From: SCRT01 sp036379455
GTDB lineage: Bacteria; Pseudomonadota; Gammaproteobacteria; Nevskiales; Nevskiaceae
Assembly (NCBI GenBank): GCA_036379455.1
Contig: DASVGQ010000167.1
Location: forward strand, 1-5,221
Reading direction: 5' to 3'
Length of the DNA: 5,221 nt
Shown one piece after another: positions 1 to 5,221 of the stretch. Position numbers and translations under genes: made by a program. Numbering within the stretch: the first letter of the stretch is position 1; each line of letters opens with the position of its first letter. Under the pieces are notes generated by a model. The model saw nothing but the letters and a program-made list of their open reading frames with translations. It searched no databases and was not told where the DNA came from.

Positions 1-249
1 ATCCGGGCCTTCATGACGGAAGCCCGCAACGTGAACGCCGCGTTGGAGTCGCTGTGCGCCACCAGCCTCGCGGACCTTCCGCCGACGTCGTCGGATGACG
101 AACGCTGCGCACACATCGAGCCAATCCTCGAACGCGTGCGAATCGCGAACCGTGCGGCAGGCTTCGACCTGGTGACGTTGAGCCGCCCCGTGCTGCGCGT
201 CGAGCAGATCGACCAGCGCTGCCAGCGCATGCGCCGGCAACGGAATTGA
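1..249 (+). CDS. C-terminal part of an unrecognised protein (5' end outside window)
   Basis: The frame is open from the first base of the window to a TGA at 247-249, giving 82 residues. An ATG at 13 lies in this frame, but no ribosome binding site is visible in the 12 bases before it, so I read this as the tail of a gene that begins upstream rather than a complete 78-residue protein. The composition is plausible for a soluble, helical protein: acidic and mixed hydrophobic in the first two thirds, with a strongly basic, Gln/Arg-rich end (QRCQRMRRQRN). It has two Cys near the middle and end, no membrane segment and no motif I recognise. The antisense frame over 11-457 is Arg/Ser-rich and looks like a shadow. 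It is in the same orientation as the small exported protein that starts 110 bases later, but that gap argues against tight coupling. Function unknown. Confidence 0.45.
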   Translation: MRAFMTEARNVNAALESLCATSLADLPPTSSDDERCAHIEPILERVRIANRAAGFDLVTLSRPVLRVEQIDQRCQRMRRQRN

Positions 250-359
250 GGGCTGATCGCGGGATGAAGGCAGTCGACCATGCCGCACGCCGGCACCGCG
301 GCCCCATGTAGATCCGCCGGTCACGGAACACCGGAACCGCGACAAGCGAGGGCGGAGCA

Positions 360-809
360 ATGACGAGCAGGCAATCTGCAACGGCCTCTTGGCCCCGCCG
401 CGTGCGATGGACAGGATGGCTCGTGACCGCTGCGCTGTCGCTGGCAAGCCCCTTCACCTCCGCGTCGGCGCGCGACGCGGGGCCCCTTGCATCGCTCGGG
501 GATCAGGCGCTGCGGGCCATCGTGATCCGGGACGCCGCCGGTGCGGAGGTCACGCTTGCGTCGCGCGAAGATCTCCAGTTCGTCGCCAAGCAACTCACGC
601 ATCTCAAGGCGCGTCGCGACGCGAAGGTGAACCCGGAATTCACGCTCGATTTCCATCCGCAGCAGGGCCGCTCCCTCCGCCTGCGCCTCGGCAAGACGTT
701 CATCGGCCCGAACGTTCCTGCATCGACCGTCGCCCGGCGCTGGCAACTCAGGGATCGCGCGCTCTACGCATTCATCGAGCCAAAGGTACATCCGGGCGCC
801 ACACCGTGA
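360..809 (+). CDS. Small exported protein of unknown function
   Basis: This is a 149-residue protein with an ATG start; a GAGGG at 348-352 (7 bases before the ATG) can serve as ribosome binding site. The N-terminus is a convincing Sec signal peptide: a basic stretch (residues 13-16, with Arg14 and Arg16), a hydrophobic core (about residues 18-31) and an Ala-Ser-Ala cleavage site at residues 35-37, leaving a mature protein of about 112 residues. No lipobox Cys is present, so it should be a soluble periplasmic protein. The mature part mixes short beta-like stretches (RAIVIRDAAGAEVTLAS; SLRLRLGKTFIG) with a helical segment (about residues 68-87, EDLQFVAKQLTHLKARRDAK). It is basic, has no Cys and has no catalytic motif I know. 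The shape suggests a small beta-rich periplasmic domain, but I do not recognise the family. It converges on the transporter gene at 1063. No operon partner is evident. Confidence 0.7.
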   Translation: MTSRQSATASWPRRVRWTGWLVTAALSLASPFTSASARDAGPLASLGDQALRAIVIRDAAGAEVTLASREDLQFVAKQLTHLKARRDAKVNPEFTLDFHPQQGRSLRLRLGKTFIGPNVPASTVARRWQLRDRALYAFIEPKVHPGATP

Positions 810-1062
810 GCCGGGCAAAACAACCAAGGATTGGCCGCGAGCCACGGCAACCGGACGGATAAGGCGCCCGCGCGCGGCAGCCGACGTGCGGAATGGCTGC
901 AATCCATTGTTCGCGCCGGAAGCATGAGCCGGTCACGCCTCACGTGCCGCAACATCGCCGCGGCAAACGCGTGCTCCAGAGGCATCGCCCGTCGGCCGCG
1001 TGCGTCGTATTGATGACGCGACCGGTGCGCAACCGATCCCGCGAGCGGCGCTCGTGCCTGCG
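810..1062. other. Convergent intergenic region without a convincing gene or terminator
   Basis: The exported-protein gene (plus strand) and the transporter gene (minus strand) converge on this 253-base stretch, so transcripts from both sides should end here. I see only weak dyads: AATGG/CCATT with a 7-base spacer (892-896 and 904-908), and CGAGC/GCTCG around a 3-base loop (1042-1046 and 1050-1054). Neither is followed by a T-run on either strand, so neither is a clear intrinsic terminator. Termination may be Rho-dependent. The short frames here (for example 831-1013) are Arg/Ser-rich and lack a ribosome binding site. Confidence 0.5.
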
Positions 1063-2511
1063 TTACCACGTGCCGCGGTGCTCGGGGATGCGGCGCACCA
1101 GCGGCAGGAGCAGGAGCATGACGACGGCCGCGACCGCGTAGATCAGCGCCTGCGCGCGACCCGGCTCGGCGGCGCGCGCCAGCACTGCGGTCATCGCAGA
1201 AACCGTGGCGATCGAACCGATGGACTGCGCCATCAGCCGCAGCGCCGTGAGTGAAGCGGAATGTTCTGGCGCCAGCTGCAGCCCGGCGTTGCGCGAAGCG
1301 GGATTCATGACGCCGCCTCCCGCGCCGAGCAGCACCGAGGCCACGACCAGCCACGCGAAGGACCCGAGACCGCCGGGTACCGGGACGGCGAGCATGGCCG
1401 TCCCCGCCACCGCCAGCAGTACTCCTCCCGCGATGGGCAGCCGATAGCCGCTGCGCCGGATGGCGAGCGCCGCGGCGAATGAAGTCACCGCTGCCGCCCC
1501 GCCCTGCACGACCAGGAGGATCCCGGAGTCCAGCGCGTCGATGCCATAGCGGTCGACCGCATAGAGGGGGATGAGCGTCGCCACGCAGGCCACGCCGGCG
1601 CCGTACACGATGTTGAGCACGTTCACCGCCATGAACCCGCGGCCGTAGATCAGGCGGGGCGTCATGAACGGCCGATGCGCCGTGCGCAGATGCGCGAAGA
1701 AACGTCGGAACACGAGAAAGGCAATCAGGGTGCCGGCAATGAGCACGACGGCCAGCGTCATGCCGTGGCCCTGCCCGAGGTAGCTGATGGCCAGCATGCC
1801 CGCCACCAGCCCTGTGCCGAGCAGCGCAAGCCCGGGGAGGTCGATGTGCCCGCGCGCGGCGTCCATCGCGCCATCTGCGGGGATGCACTTCAAGGCGGCT
1901 GCCAGCACGCTCACGCCGATCGGCACGTTGACGAAGAACGCCCAGCGCCAGCTCAGCCAGGTGACGAACACGCCACCGAAGATCGGCCCCAACACGACGC
2001 CGACCAGGAAGACGCTGCCGAACAGCGCGACGTAGCGGTCGCGCGCCGACCCGAAGTGCTCCACCACGATGCCCGTGGCCGACGGCGTAAAGCCGGCGCC
2101 GGCGACCGCCTGCACGGCGCGCAGCGCGATCAGCACGAACACGTTGTCGACCAGGCCGCAGCACAGCGATGCGAGCGTGAAGCCCAGCACGGACCAGAGG
2201 AACACCCGCCGGTTGCCGTGCCGTTCGCACAGGGTGCTGCTGACCGGCAGCATCAGCAGGAAGCCGAAGGCATAGGCGGTGATCGTCCAGCCCGCCCAGT
2301 TGATGGTCGTGCCGAGATCTTGCTGCAGCGTGTGCAGGATCGTCGCCATGATCGTTTCGTCGATCGACATCATCAGCAGCGCGAACGCGATCACCGCGAA
2401 GATCGCCGAACGGTGCACCCAGGTGGCCGCGGGATCGGCGCGCTGACGGCCCGCGTCCGTCGCTCGCCACACGCCGGCGGCGCGCCGTCGCCCACTGCCA
2501 CCGTCGTGCAT
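1063..2511 (-). CDS. MFS transporter, DHA2 (EmrB/QacA-like) drug:H+ antiporter family
   Basis: This 482-residue inner-membrane protein should export (or import) small organic compounds in exchange for protons. Its length is typical of 14-helix DHA2 carriers. After a basic cytoplasmic N-tail (residues 1-33), helix 1 ends in the family pattern DETIMATILHTLQQDLG (51-67). Helix 2 is followed by a motif-A-like loop CERHGNRR (95-102), with Glu in place of the usual Asp. Helix 4 carries motif B (Arg131, Gln134, Gly138). Helix 5 carries the antiporter motif C, GPIFGG (175-180), followed by WRWAFFVNVPIG (188-199), very characteristic of EmrB-like proteins. At least 12 hydrophobic segments follow one another to residue 473. 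The ATG at 2511 is chosen because coding-like sequence starts there; AGGTG lies close upstream (2519-2515), and a GTG two codons earlier is an alternative. The frame stays open upstream to 2955, but that part is Arg/Ser-rich and overlaps the nitrilase gene. It is divergent from the nitrilase operon, which suggests a shared control region. Substrate unknown. Confidence 0.93.
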   Translation of the reverse strand: MHDGGSGRRRAAGVWRATDAGRQRADPAATWVHRSAIFAVIAFALLMMSIDETIMATILHTLQQDLGTTINWAGWTITAYAFGFLLMLPVSSTLCERHGNRRVFLWSVLGFTLASLCCGLVDNVFVLIALRAVQAVAGAGFTPSATGIVVEHFGSARDRYVALFGSVFLVGVVLGPIFGGVFVTWLSWRWAFFVNVPIGVSVLAAALKCIPADGAMDAARGHIDLPGLALLGTGLVAGMLAISYLGQGHGMTLAVVLIAGTLIAFLVFRRFFAHLRTAHRPFMTPRLIYGRGFMAVNVLNIVYGAGVACVATLIPLYAVDRYGIDALDSGILLVVQGGAAAVTSFAAALAIRRSGYRLPIAGGVLLAVAGTAMLAVPVPGGLGSFAWLVVASVLLGAGGGVMNPASRNAGLQLAPEHSASLTALRLMAQSIGSIATVSAMTAVLARAAEPGRAQALIYAVAAVVMLLLLPLVRRIPEHRGTW

Positions 2512-2564
2512 GACCACCTGCAAGTTTCCGCGAATGCGCCGCAGGATAGGCCGAACGCCATGCA

Positions 2565-2587
2565 GCGGCGCGTGCCAGGCGCGCCGC
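2565..2587. repeat. Perfect 8-bp inverted repeat, 7-bp spacer (candidate operator)
   Basis: The left arm GCGGCGCG (2565-2572) and right arm CGCGCCGC (2580-2587) are exact reverse complements around TGCCAGG. The 23-bp span lies 54 bases upstream of the transporter ATG, a common operator position for transporter genes controlled by dimeric repressors such as TetR- or MarR-type proteins. Both arms are pure G and C, so chance is a real alternative. Confidence 0.4.
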
Positions 2588-2616
2588 CGGGACGTACGCG
2601 CAAGTCGCAGTGGGTA

Positions 2617-2631
2617 TGCGGGCACCCCGCA
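2617..2631. repeat. Short inverted repeat TGCGGG/CCCGCA
   Basis: Six complementary bases flank a 3-base loop (arms 2617-2622 and 2626-2631). It could form a compact RNA hairpin in a rightward leader or be part of an operator. There is no T-run after it, so it is not an intrinsic terminator. Low specificity. Confidence 0.25.
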
Positions 2632-2635
2632 CGGC

Positions 2636-2647
2636 CGCCGCGCGGCG
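2636..2647. repeat. Perfect 12-bp palindrome of G and C
   Basis: CGCCGCGCGGCG is self-complementary with no spacer. It is low complexity in a GC-rich stretch and may be incidental. It is listed because it sits within the run of dyads in the divergent region. Confidence 0.2.
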
Positions 2648-2663
2648 CCGCAGCCGCGAGCGA

Positions 2664-2704
2664 TCGTTCTGCTGAACGAACCGGAAAAGGAGGGTTTCCG
2701 TTCG
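2664..2704 (+). promoter_or_regulatory. Two overlapping, mutually exclusive inverted repeats upstream of the nitrilase gene
   Basis: The first repeat pairs TCGTTC (2664-2669) with GAACGA (2674-2679) around TGCT. The second pairs CGAACCGGAAA (2677-2687) with TTTCCGTTCG (2695-2704) around AGGAGGG, with a single unpaired base in the left arm. The bases 2677-2679 are used by both, so in RNA only one hairpin can form at a time. The loop of the second hairpin is a Shine-Dalgarno-like purine run (2688-2694), yet no start codon lies at a useful distance in the nitrilase frame. It could be an RNA switch in the nitrilase leader, or DNA operators (GTTC-N4-GAAC; GGAAA-N7-TTTCC). Which one depends on where transcription starts. 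Confidence 0.4.
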
Positions 2705-2742
2705 CGCCGCGGATGGCACCGGAGCACGCATCGGCACATAGT

Positions 2743-2769
2743 GGAGGGGCACGTCGTGACTGGAGGAGG
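2743..2769 (+). promoter_or_regulatory. Two consecutive ribosome binding sites for alternative nitrilase starts
   Basis: GGAGGGG (2743-2749) stands 6 bases before an in-frame GTG at 2756, and GGAGGAGG (2762-2769) stands 7 bases before an in-frame GTG at 2777. Both are strong. I prefer the second because its purine run matches the anti-Shine-Dalgarno better and the first start would place that run inside the coding sequence, adding only VTGGGSA. Confidence 0.6.
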
Positions 2770-2776
2770 CAGCGCC

Positions 2777-3880
2777 GTGGCAAACGAGACTTGCGACCCA
2801 CTCACATCAGTCGGCCCACACACCGTAAGGCTGGCGGCCGTGCAGGCCGCGCCGGTGTGGATGGACCGGGCGCAGACGGTCCACAAGGCCGCGCGGCTGG
2901 TCGCCGAGGCGGCTGCGCAGGGCGCGCAGCTGATCGGCTTTCCCGAGAATTTCATTCCCGGACATCCGACCTGGTACTACTACCACTCGTCCTCGAGCAG
3001 GAAATCCGCGGACCTCGTCATCCGGCTGTTCCAGCAATCGGTCGACCTGTCCGGCCACGACCTGGACGAGATCCGCGAAGCCGCGGCCGCGCACCACATC
3101 GACGTCGTGCTCGGCGTCACGGAGCGCCTGCCCGGCACCACCGGCACGCTGTTCAACACCCAGGTGTTCATCGACCGCAGCGGCGCCATCGCCGGCAAGC
3201 ACCAGAAGCTGGTGCCGACGCGCGGAGAGCGCCTGGTCCACGCACCGGGGGACGCCGCCACGCAGCGTTCCTTCCGCACGGGGATCGGCACCGTCAGCTC
3301 GCTGGTGTGCGGGGAGAACTCCAACCCGCTCGCCATCGCCCGGGTCGCGGCCGAATACCCGCTGGTGCACGTGTCGAGCTGGCCGAGCCACTTCTCGCGC
3401 GGCTGGGCCAACATGCGGGACGCCAGCCTGATGGTGAGCCGCAGCGTGGCCTATACCTGCGGCTGCTTCGTGATCCTGTCCGCCAGCCTGAACGCAAAGG
3501 AGATGATCGAGGCTCTGGATGCAAGCGAGGAAGAAACCGCCTTCATGCGCGACCCTGCCTTCACCGGCGGGGCGGCCATCATCGACCCGGTCGGGCGCGT
3601 GATCGCTGGGCCGCTGACGGGCGACAAGGACGCCATCGCCTGCGCGGACGCCGACCTCGACCTGTGCATCCGTTCGCGCGCCTCGCACGACTTCGCCGGG
3701 CACTACAACCGCTCCGATGTCTACCAGCTGCGCGTCAACCTCGACAGCCGTCCGCTGGTGTCGATGAACGCGGGGCCGCCGCGTGATGAATCGCCGGACT
3801 ACGCGGTCGCGGCGCGTGGCGAGAACACGGAGCAACGCGCCGCAGGAAGAGGCGTCGCGGCAGGAGGCGACCGTGCCTGA
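2777..3880 (+). CDS. Nitrilase-superfamily carbon-nitrogen hydrolase (nitrilase-like, CGEN subfamily)
   Basis: This cytoplasmic enzyme of 367 residues (GTG start) most likely hydrolyses a nitrile to a carboxylic acid and ammonia; an amidase-like activity is the alternative. The alpha-beta-beta-alpha hydrolase core starts at VRLAAVQAAPV (17-27). The catalytic triad is complete: Glu57 in GFPENFIPGHP, Lys144 in KHQKLVPTRGER, and nucleophile Cys178 in LVCGENSNPLA. The Lys-Cys distance of 34 equals that of classical nitrilases as I remember them. Length, the PTRGER motif after Lys144 and the late GHYNRSDVYQLRVN segment (308-321) also favour true nitrilases over short amidases. The residue after Cys178 is Gly rather than the Trp usual in the CWE signature; I recall CGEN(S/T)NPLA in a subgroup of proteobacterial homologues with undefined substrates. 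The last 30 or so residues (from about 335) are Gly/Ala/Arg-rich and probably disordered. The next gene starts inside the end of this one, so the two are made together. An upstream GTG at 2756 would give 374 residues. Confidence 0.92.
   Translation: MANETCDPLTSVGPHTVRLAAVQAAPVWMDRAQTVHKAARLVAEAAAQGAQLIGFPENFIPGHPTWYYYHSSSSRKSADLVIRLFQQSVDLSGHDLDEIREAAAAHHIDVVLGVTERLPGTTGTLFNTQVFIDRSGAIAGKHQKLVPTRGERLVHAPGDAATQRSFRTGIGTVSSLVCGENSNPLAIARVAAEYPLVHVSSWPSHFSRGWANMRDASLMVSRSVAYTCGCFVILSASLNAKEMIEALDASEEETAFMRDPAFTGGAAIIDPVGRVIAGPLTGDKDAIACADADLDLCIRSRASHDFAGHYNRSDVYQLRVNLDSRPLVSMNAGPPRDESPDYAVAARGENTEQRAAGRGVAAGGDRA
3862..3867 (+). promoter_or_regulatory. Ribosome binding site of the monooxygenase gene, inside the nitrilase gene
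   Basis: AGGAGG lies 5 bases before the GTG at 3873. It decides the start of the monooxygenase: the next in-frame GTG (3897) falls within the first beta strand of the FAD fold and would cut it. The 8-base overlap with the nitrilase stop (3878-3880) points to translational coupling. Confidence 0.75.
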
Positions 3881-5221
3881 AGCGCTCAGGACGCCGGTGC
3901 TGATCGTCGGCGCCGGCGCCGTCGGCCTGACGCTGGCTATTGACCTCGCGTGGCGCGGCGTGCGCGTCGTGCTCATGGAACAGCGCAGCCGGGGCGTGGC
4001 CCCGCCGGTGAAGTGCAACCACGTCTCGGCGCGGTCGATGGAGGTGTTCCGCCGGCTCGGCATCGCCCAGCGAATCCGCGACGCCGGCCTGCCGGCCGAC
4101 TATCCGCACTCGGTGTCCTACCGCACCACGATGACCGGCATCGAGCTCACCCGCGTCGAGATCCCGAGCCGGAAGGATCGCTTCACCTGCACCGACGGGC
4201 CCGACTGCGGCTGGCCGACGCCGGAACCGCCGCACCGCATCAACCAGATCTACCTGGAGCCGATCCTGTTCGCGCACGCCGAGTCGCTGCCGCAGATCAC
4301 GGTCCTCAGCGGCGTGCGCTACGACCGCCTGGAGCAGACCGCCGAGGGCGTCACCGCGTGGGCGACGGACACCCGCAAAGGCACCACTCTCAGGATCGAG
4401 TGCCGCTACCTCGTCGCCTGTGACGGCAGCCACTCGCAGATCCGCCGCGAGATCGGCGCCGAGCTCTCCGGCGACGCGATCCTGCAGCGCACGCAGACCA
4501 CCTACATCCGCGCACCCGAGCTGCTCGGCCGGCTGCGCAGCAAGCCGGCGTGGGGCAACTTCTCGCTCAACCCGCGGCGCTGCGGCAACGTCTATGCCAT
4601 CGACGGCCGGCAGACGTGGCTGGTCCACAACTATCTCACGCGGGATGAGAAGGACTTCGACTCCGTCGACCGCGACGCCTGCCTGCGCGCGATCCTCGGC
4701 GTCGGCCCGGAATTCCGCTACGACGTCCTCGACGACTACAACTGGTACGGCCGCCGCCTGGTGTGCGACCGCTTCCGCAACGGCCGCGTGTTCCTGTGCG
4801 GCGACGCCTCGCACATCTGGGTGCCCTACGCCGGCTACGGCATGAACGCCGGCATCGCCGACGCGGTGGACCTCTCGTGGATGCTCGCCGCGCACCTGAC
4901 GGGCTGGGCGCCGGCGGCGATCCTCGACGCCTACGAAGCCGAGCGCCTGCCGATCACCGAGCAGGTGTCGCGCTTCGTCATGAACCACAGCATCGCGATG
5001 TCGAAGGAGCGGCTCAGCGTTCCCGACAACATCGAGGCGATGGACGCCGCGGGTGAGGCGGCGCGCGCCGCGCTGGGCAAGCAGGCCTATGCGCTCAACG
5101 TGCAGCAGTACGCCGCTGCCGGACTGAACTTCGGCTACTTCTACGACCGCTCGCCGCTCATCGGCTACGACGGCGCCACGCCGCCGCCCTACACCATGGC
5201 GACCTTCACCGCCTCCACCGT
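3873..5221 (+). CDS. FAD-dependent monooxygenase, PheA/TfdB/MhpA-like (3' end outside window)
   Basis: This is the first 449 residues of a single-component flavoprotein hydroxylase that should use NAD(P)H and O2 to hydroxylate an aromatic or similar ring substrate in the cytoplasm. The Rossmann dinucleotide-binding strand is VLIVGAGAVGLTLAIDL (9-25), with GxGxxG at 13-18 and Glu36 (VVLMEQR) for the ribose. HRINQIYLEPIL (121-132) matches the conserved Arg/Gln helix of the family. The DG motif is at 184-185 (LVACDGSHSQIRREIG). The GD motif is at 310-311 (FLCGDASHIW), followed by PYAGYGMNAGIADAVDLSW, the flavin-ribityl binding stretch. The tail (LNFGYFYDRSPLIGYDG) enters the region after which family members continue with a C-terminal thioredoxin-like or short domain, so about 100 residues may be missing. 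The GTG start is chosen from AGGAGG 5 bases upstream. Overlap with the nitrilase gene indicates shared regulation and a probable common pathway. Substrate not readable; polyketide-tailoring hydroxylases share this fold and are the main alternative. Confidence 0.93.
   Translation, partial: MPEALRTPVLIVGAGAVGLTLAIDLAWRGVRVVLMEQRSRGVAPPVKCNHVSARSMEVFRRLGIAQRIRDAGLPADYPHSVSYRTTMTGIELTRVEIPSRKDRFTCTDGPDCGWPTPEPPHRINQIYLEPILFAHAESLPQITVLSGVRYDRLEQTAEGVTAWATDTRKGTTLRIECRYLVACDGSHSQIRREIGAELSGDAILQRTQTTYIRAPELLGRLRSKPAWGNFSLNPRRCGNVYAIDGRQTWLVHNYLTRDEKDFDSVDRDACLRAILGVGPEFRYDVLDDYNWYGRRLVCDRFRNGRVFLCGDASHIWVPYAGYGMNAGIADAVDLSWMLAAHLTGWAPAAILDAYEAERLPITEQVSRFVMNHSIAMSKERLSVPDNIEAMDAAGEAARAALGKQAYALNVQQYAAAGLNFGYFYDRSPLIGYDGATPPPYTMATFTAST

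Larger units (their letters stand above)
2512..2755. promoter_or_regulatory. Divergent control region between transporter and nitrilase operon
   Basis: This stretch separates two divergent start codons and should hold both promoters. No sigma70 promoter with good -35 and -10 boxes stands out. The best leftward -10 candidate is TATCCT (complement of 2543-2548). A weak rightward -10-like CATAGT lies at 2736-2741. What does stand out is dyad symmetry. In order there are inverted repeats at 2565-2587 and 2617-2631, a perfect palindrome at 2636-2647, and two overlapping repeats at 2664-2704. Some of this is expected from GC-rich sequence, but the 2565-2587 and 2664-2704 repeats are longer and less repetitive than the background. 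No regulator gene lies in the window, so the cognate factor, if any, is unknown. Confidence 0.6.

Noticed and set aside
317..334. CCGGT/ACCGG dyad upstream of the exported-protein gene as an operator
   Set aside because: Arms of 5 bp with an 8-base spacer are easily expected by chance in this base composition; the related 10-mer GCCGGTCACG near 926 is not in a matching context.
1042..1054. Terminator hairpin CGAGC-GGC-GCTCG
   Set aside because: The stem is only 5 bp and no T-run follows on either strand.
764..2752. A 662-codon minus-strand frame overlapping the transporter
   Set aside because: It is Arg/Ala-rich with no membrane segments, while the adjacent frame on the same strand encodes a complete transporter ending cleanly at a TAA.
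2512..2955. N-terminal extension of the transporter to residue 630
   Set aside because: The extra 148 residues are Arg/Cys/Ser-rich, overlap the nitrilase start antisense and have no counterpart in the family; the ATG at 2511 gives the usual length.
1675..3786. A 703-codon plus-strand frame spanning the transporter, divergent region and nitrilase
   Set aside because: Its translation is rich in Arg, His, Gln, Pro and Gly with no domain, and it runs antisense to the transporter and out of frame with the nitrilase. It is a GC-rich shadow.
2807..4063. A 418-codon minus-strand frame opposite the nitrilase gene
   Set aside because: It mirrors the codon structure of the nitrilase and monooxygenase starts, lacks motifs and has a low-complexity Arg/Val/Ala/Asp composition.
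3735..4988. A 417-codon minus-strand frame opposite the monooxygenase gene
   Set aside because: Repetitive Val/Ala/Asp/Arg composition is typical of the antisense of a GC-rich gene; the sense frame has full FAD-binding motifs.
2777..5221. Nit1C cyanide-assimilation cluster (nitrilase with radical SAM, acetyltransferase, AIR-synthase-like and flavoprotein genes)
   Set aside because: The flavoprotein follows the nitrilase directly with an overlap, the other Nit1C genes are absent between them, and the flanking gene is a divergent transporter.

Overview
The window is GC-rich DNA with proteobacterial-type gene organisation. Overlapping genes, strong GGAGG-type ribosome binding sites and frequent GTG starts fit a high-GC Pseudomonadota; Burkholderiales or a similar group is my guess, and nothing here fixes the taxon. 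Because of the GC content, most long frames are antisense or frame-shadow artefacts. Five coding regions are supportable. No RNA gene, insertion sequence, CRISPR array or integrase is visible.

Left part (1-1062). A reading frame open at the window edge ends at 249 and is probably the C-terminal part of an unrecognised protein. A small exported protein of unknown function (360-809, plus strand) follows, with a clear signal peptide. A 253-base stretch (810-1062) then separates it from a converging gene.

Middle (1063-2776). On the minus strand lies a complete 482-residue major facilitator transporter of the DHA2 (EmrB/QacA-like) drug:proton antiporter type, reading leftward from 2511. Between its start and the next gene is a divergent control region of roughly 245-265 bases. 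This region is unusually dense in dyad symmetries, including an 8-bp perfect inverted repeat and two mutually exclusive hairpins close to the rightward gene.

Right part (2777-5221). A nitrilase-superfamily carbon-nitrogen hydrolase (Glu57, Lys144, Cys178 triad) is followed, with an 8-base overlap, by an FAD-dependent aromatic-ring-type monooxygenase (PheA/TfdB/MhpA-like, FAD_binding_3 fold) that runs off the window. The two are almost certainly one translationally coupled operon.

Working model (inference): the right half is a small catabolic or biotransformation locus. A nitrile would be hydrolysed to an acid (or amide), a flavoprotein would hydroxylate the substrate or product, and a divergently transcribed transporter would move the substrate or a toxic intermediate across the inner membrane. 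No regulator gene is inside the window, so control would come from elsewhere through the divergent region. The substrate cannot be read from the sequence.
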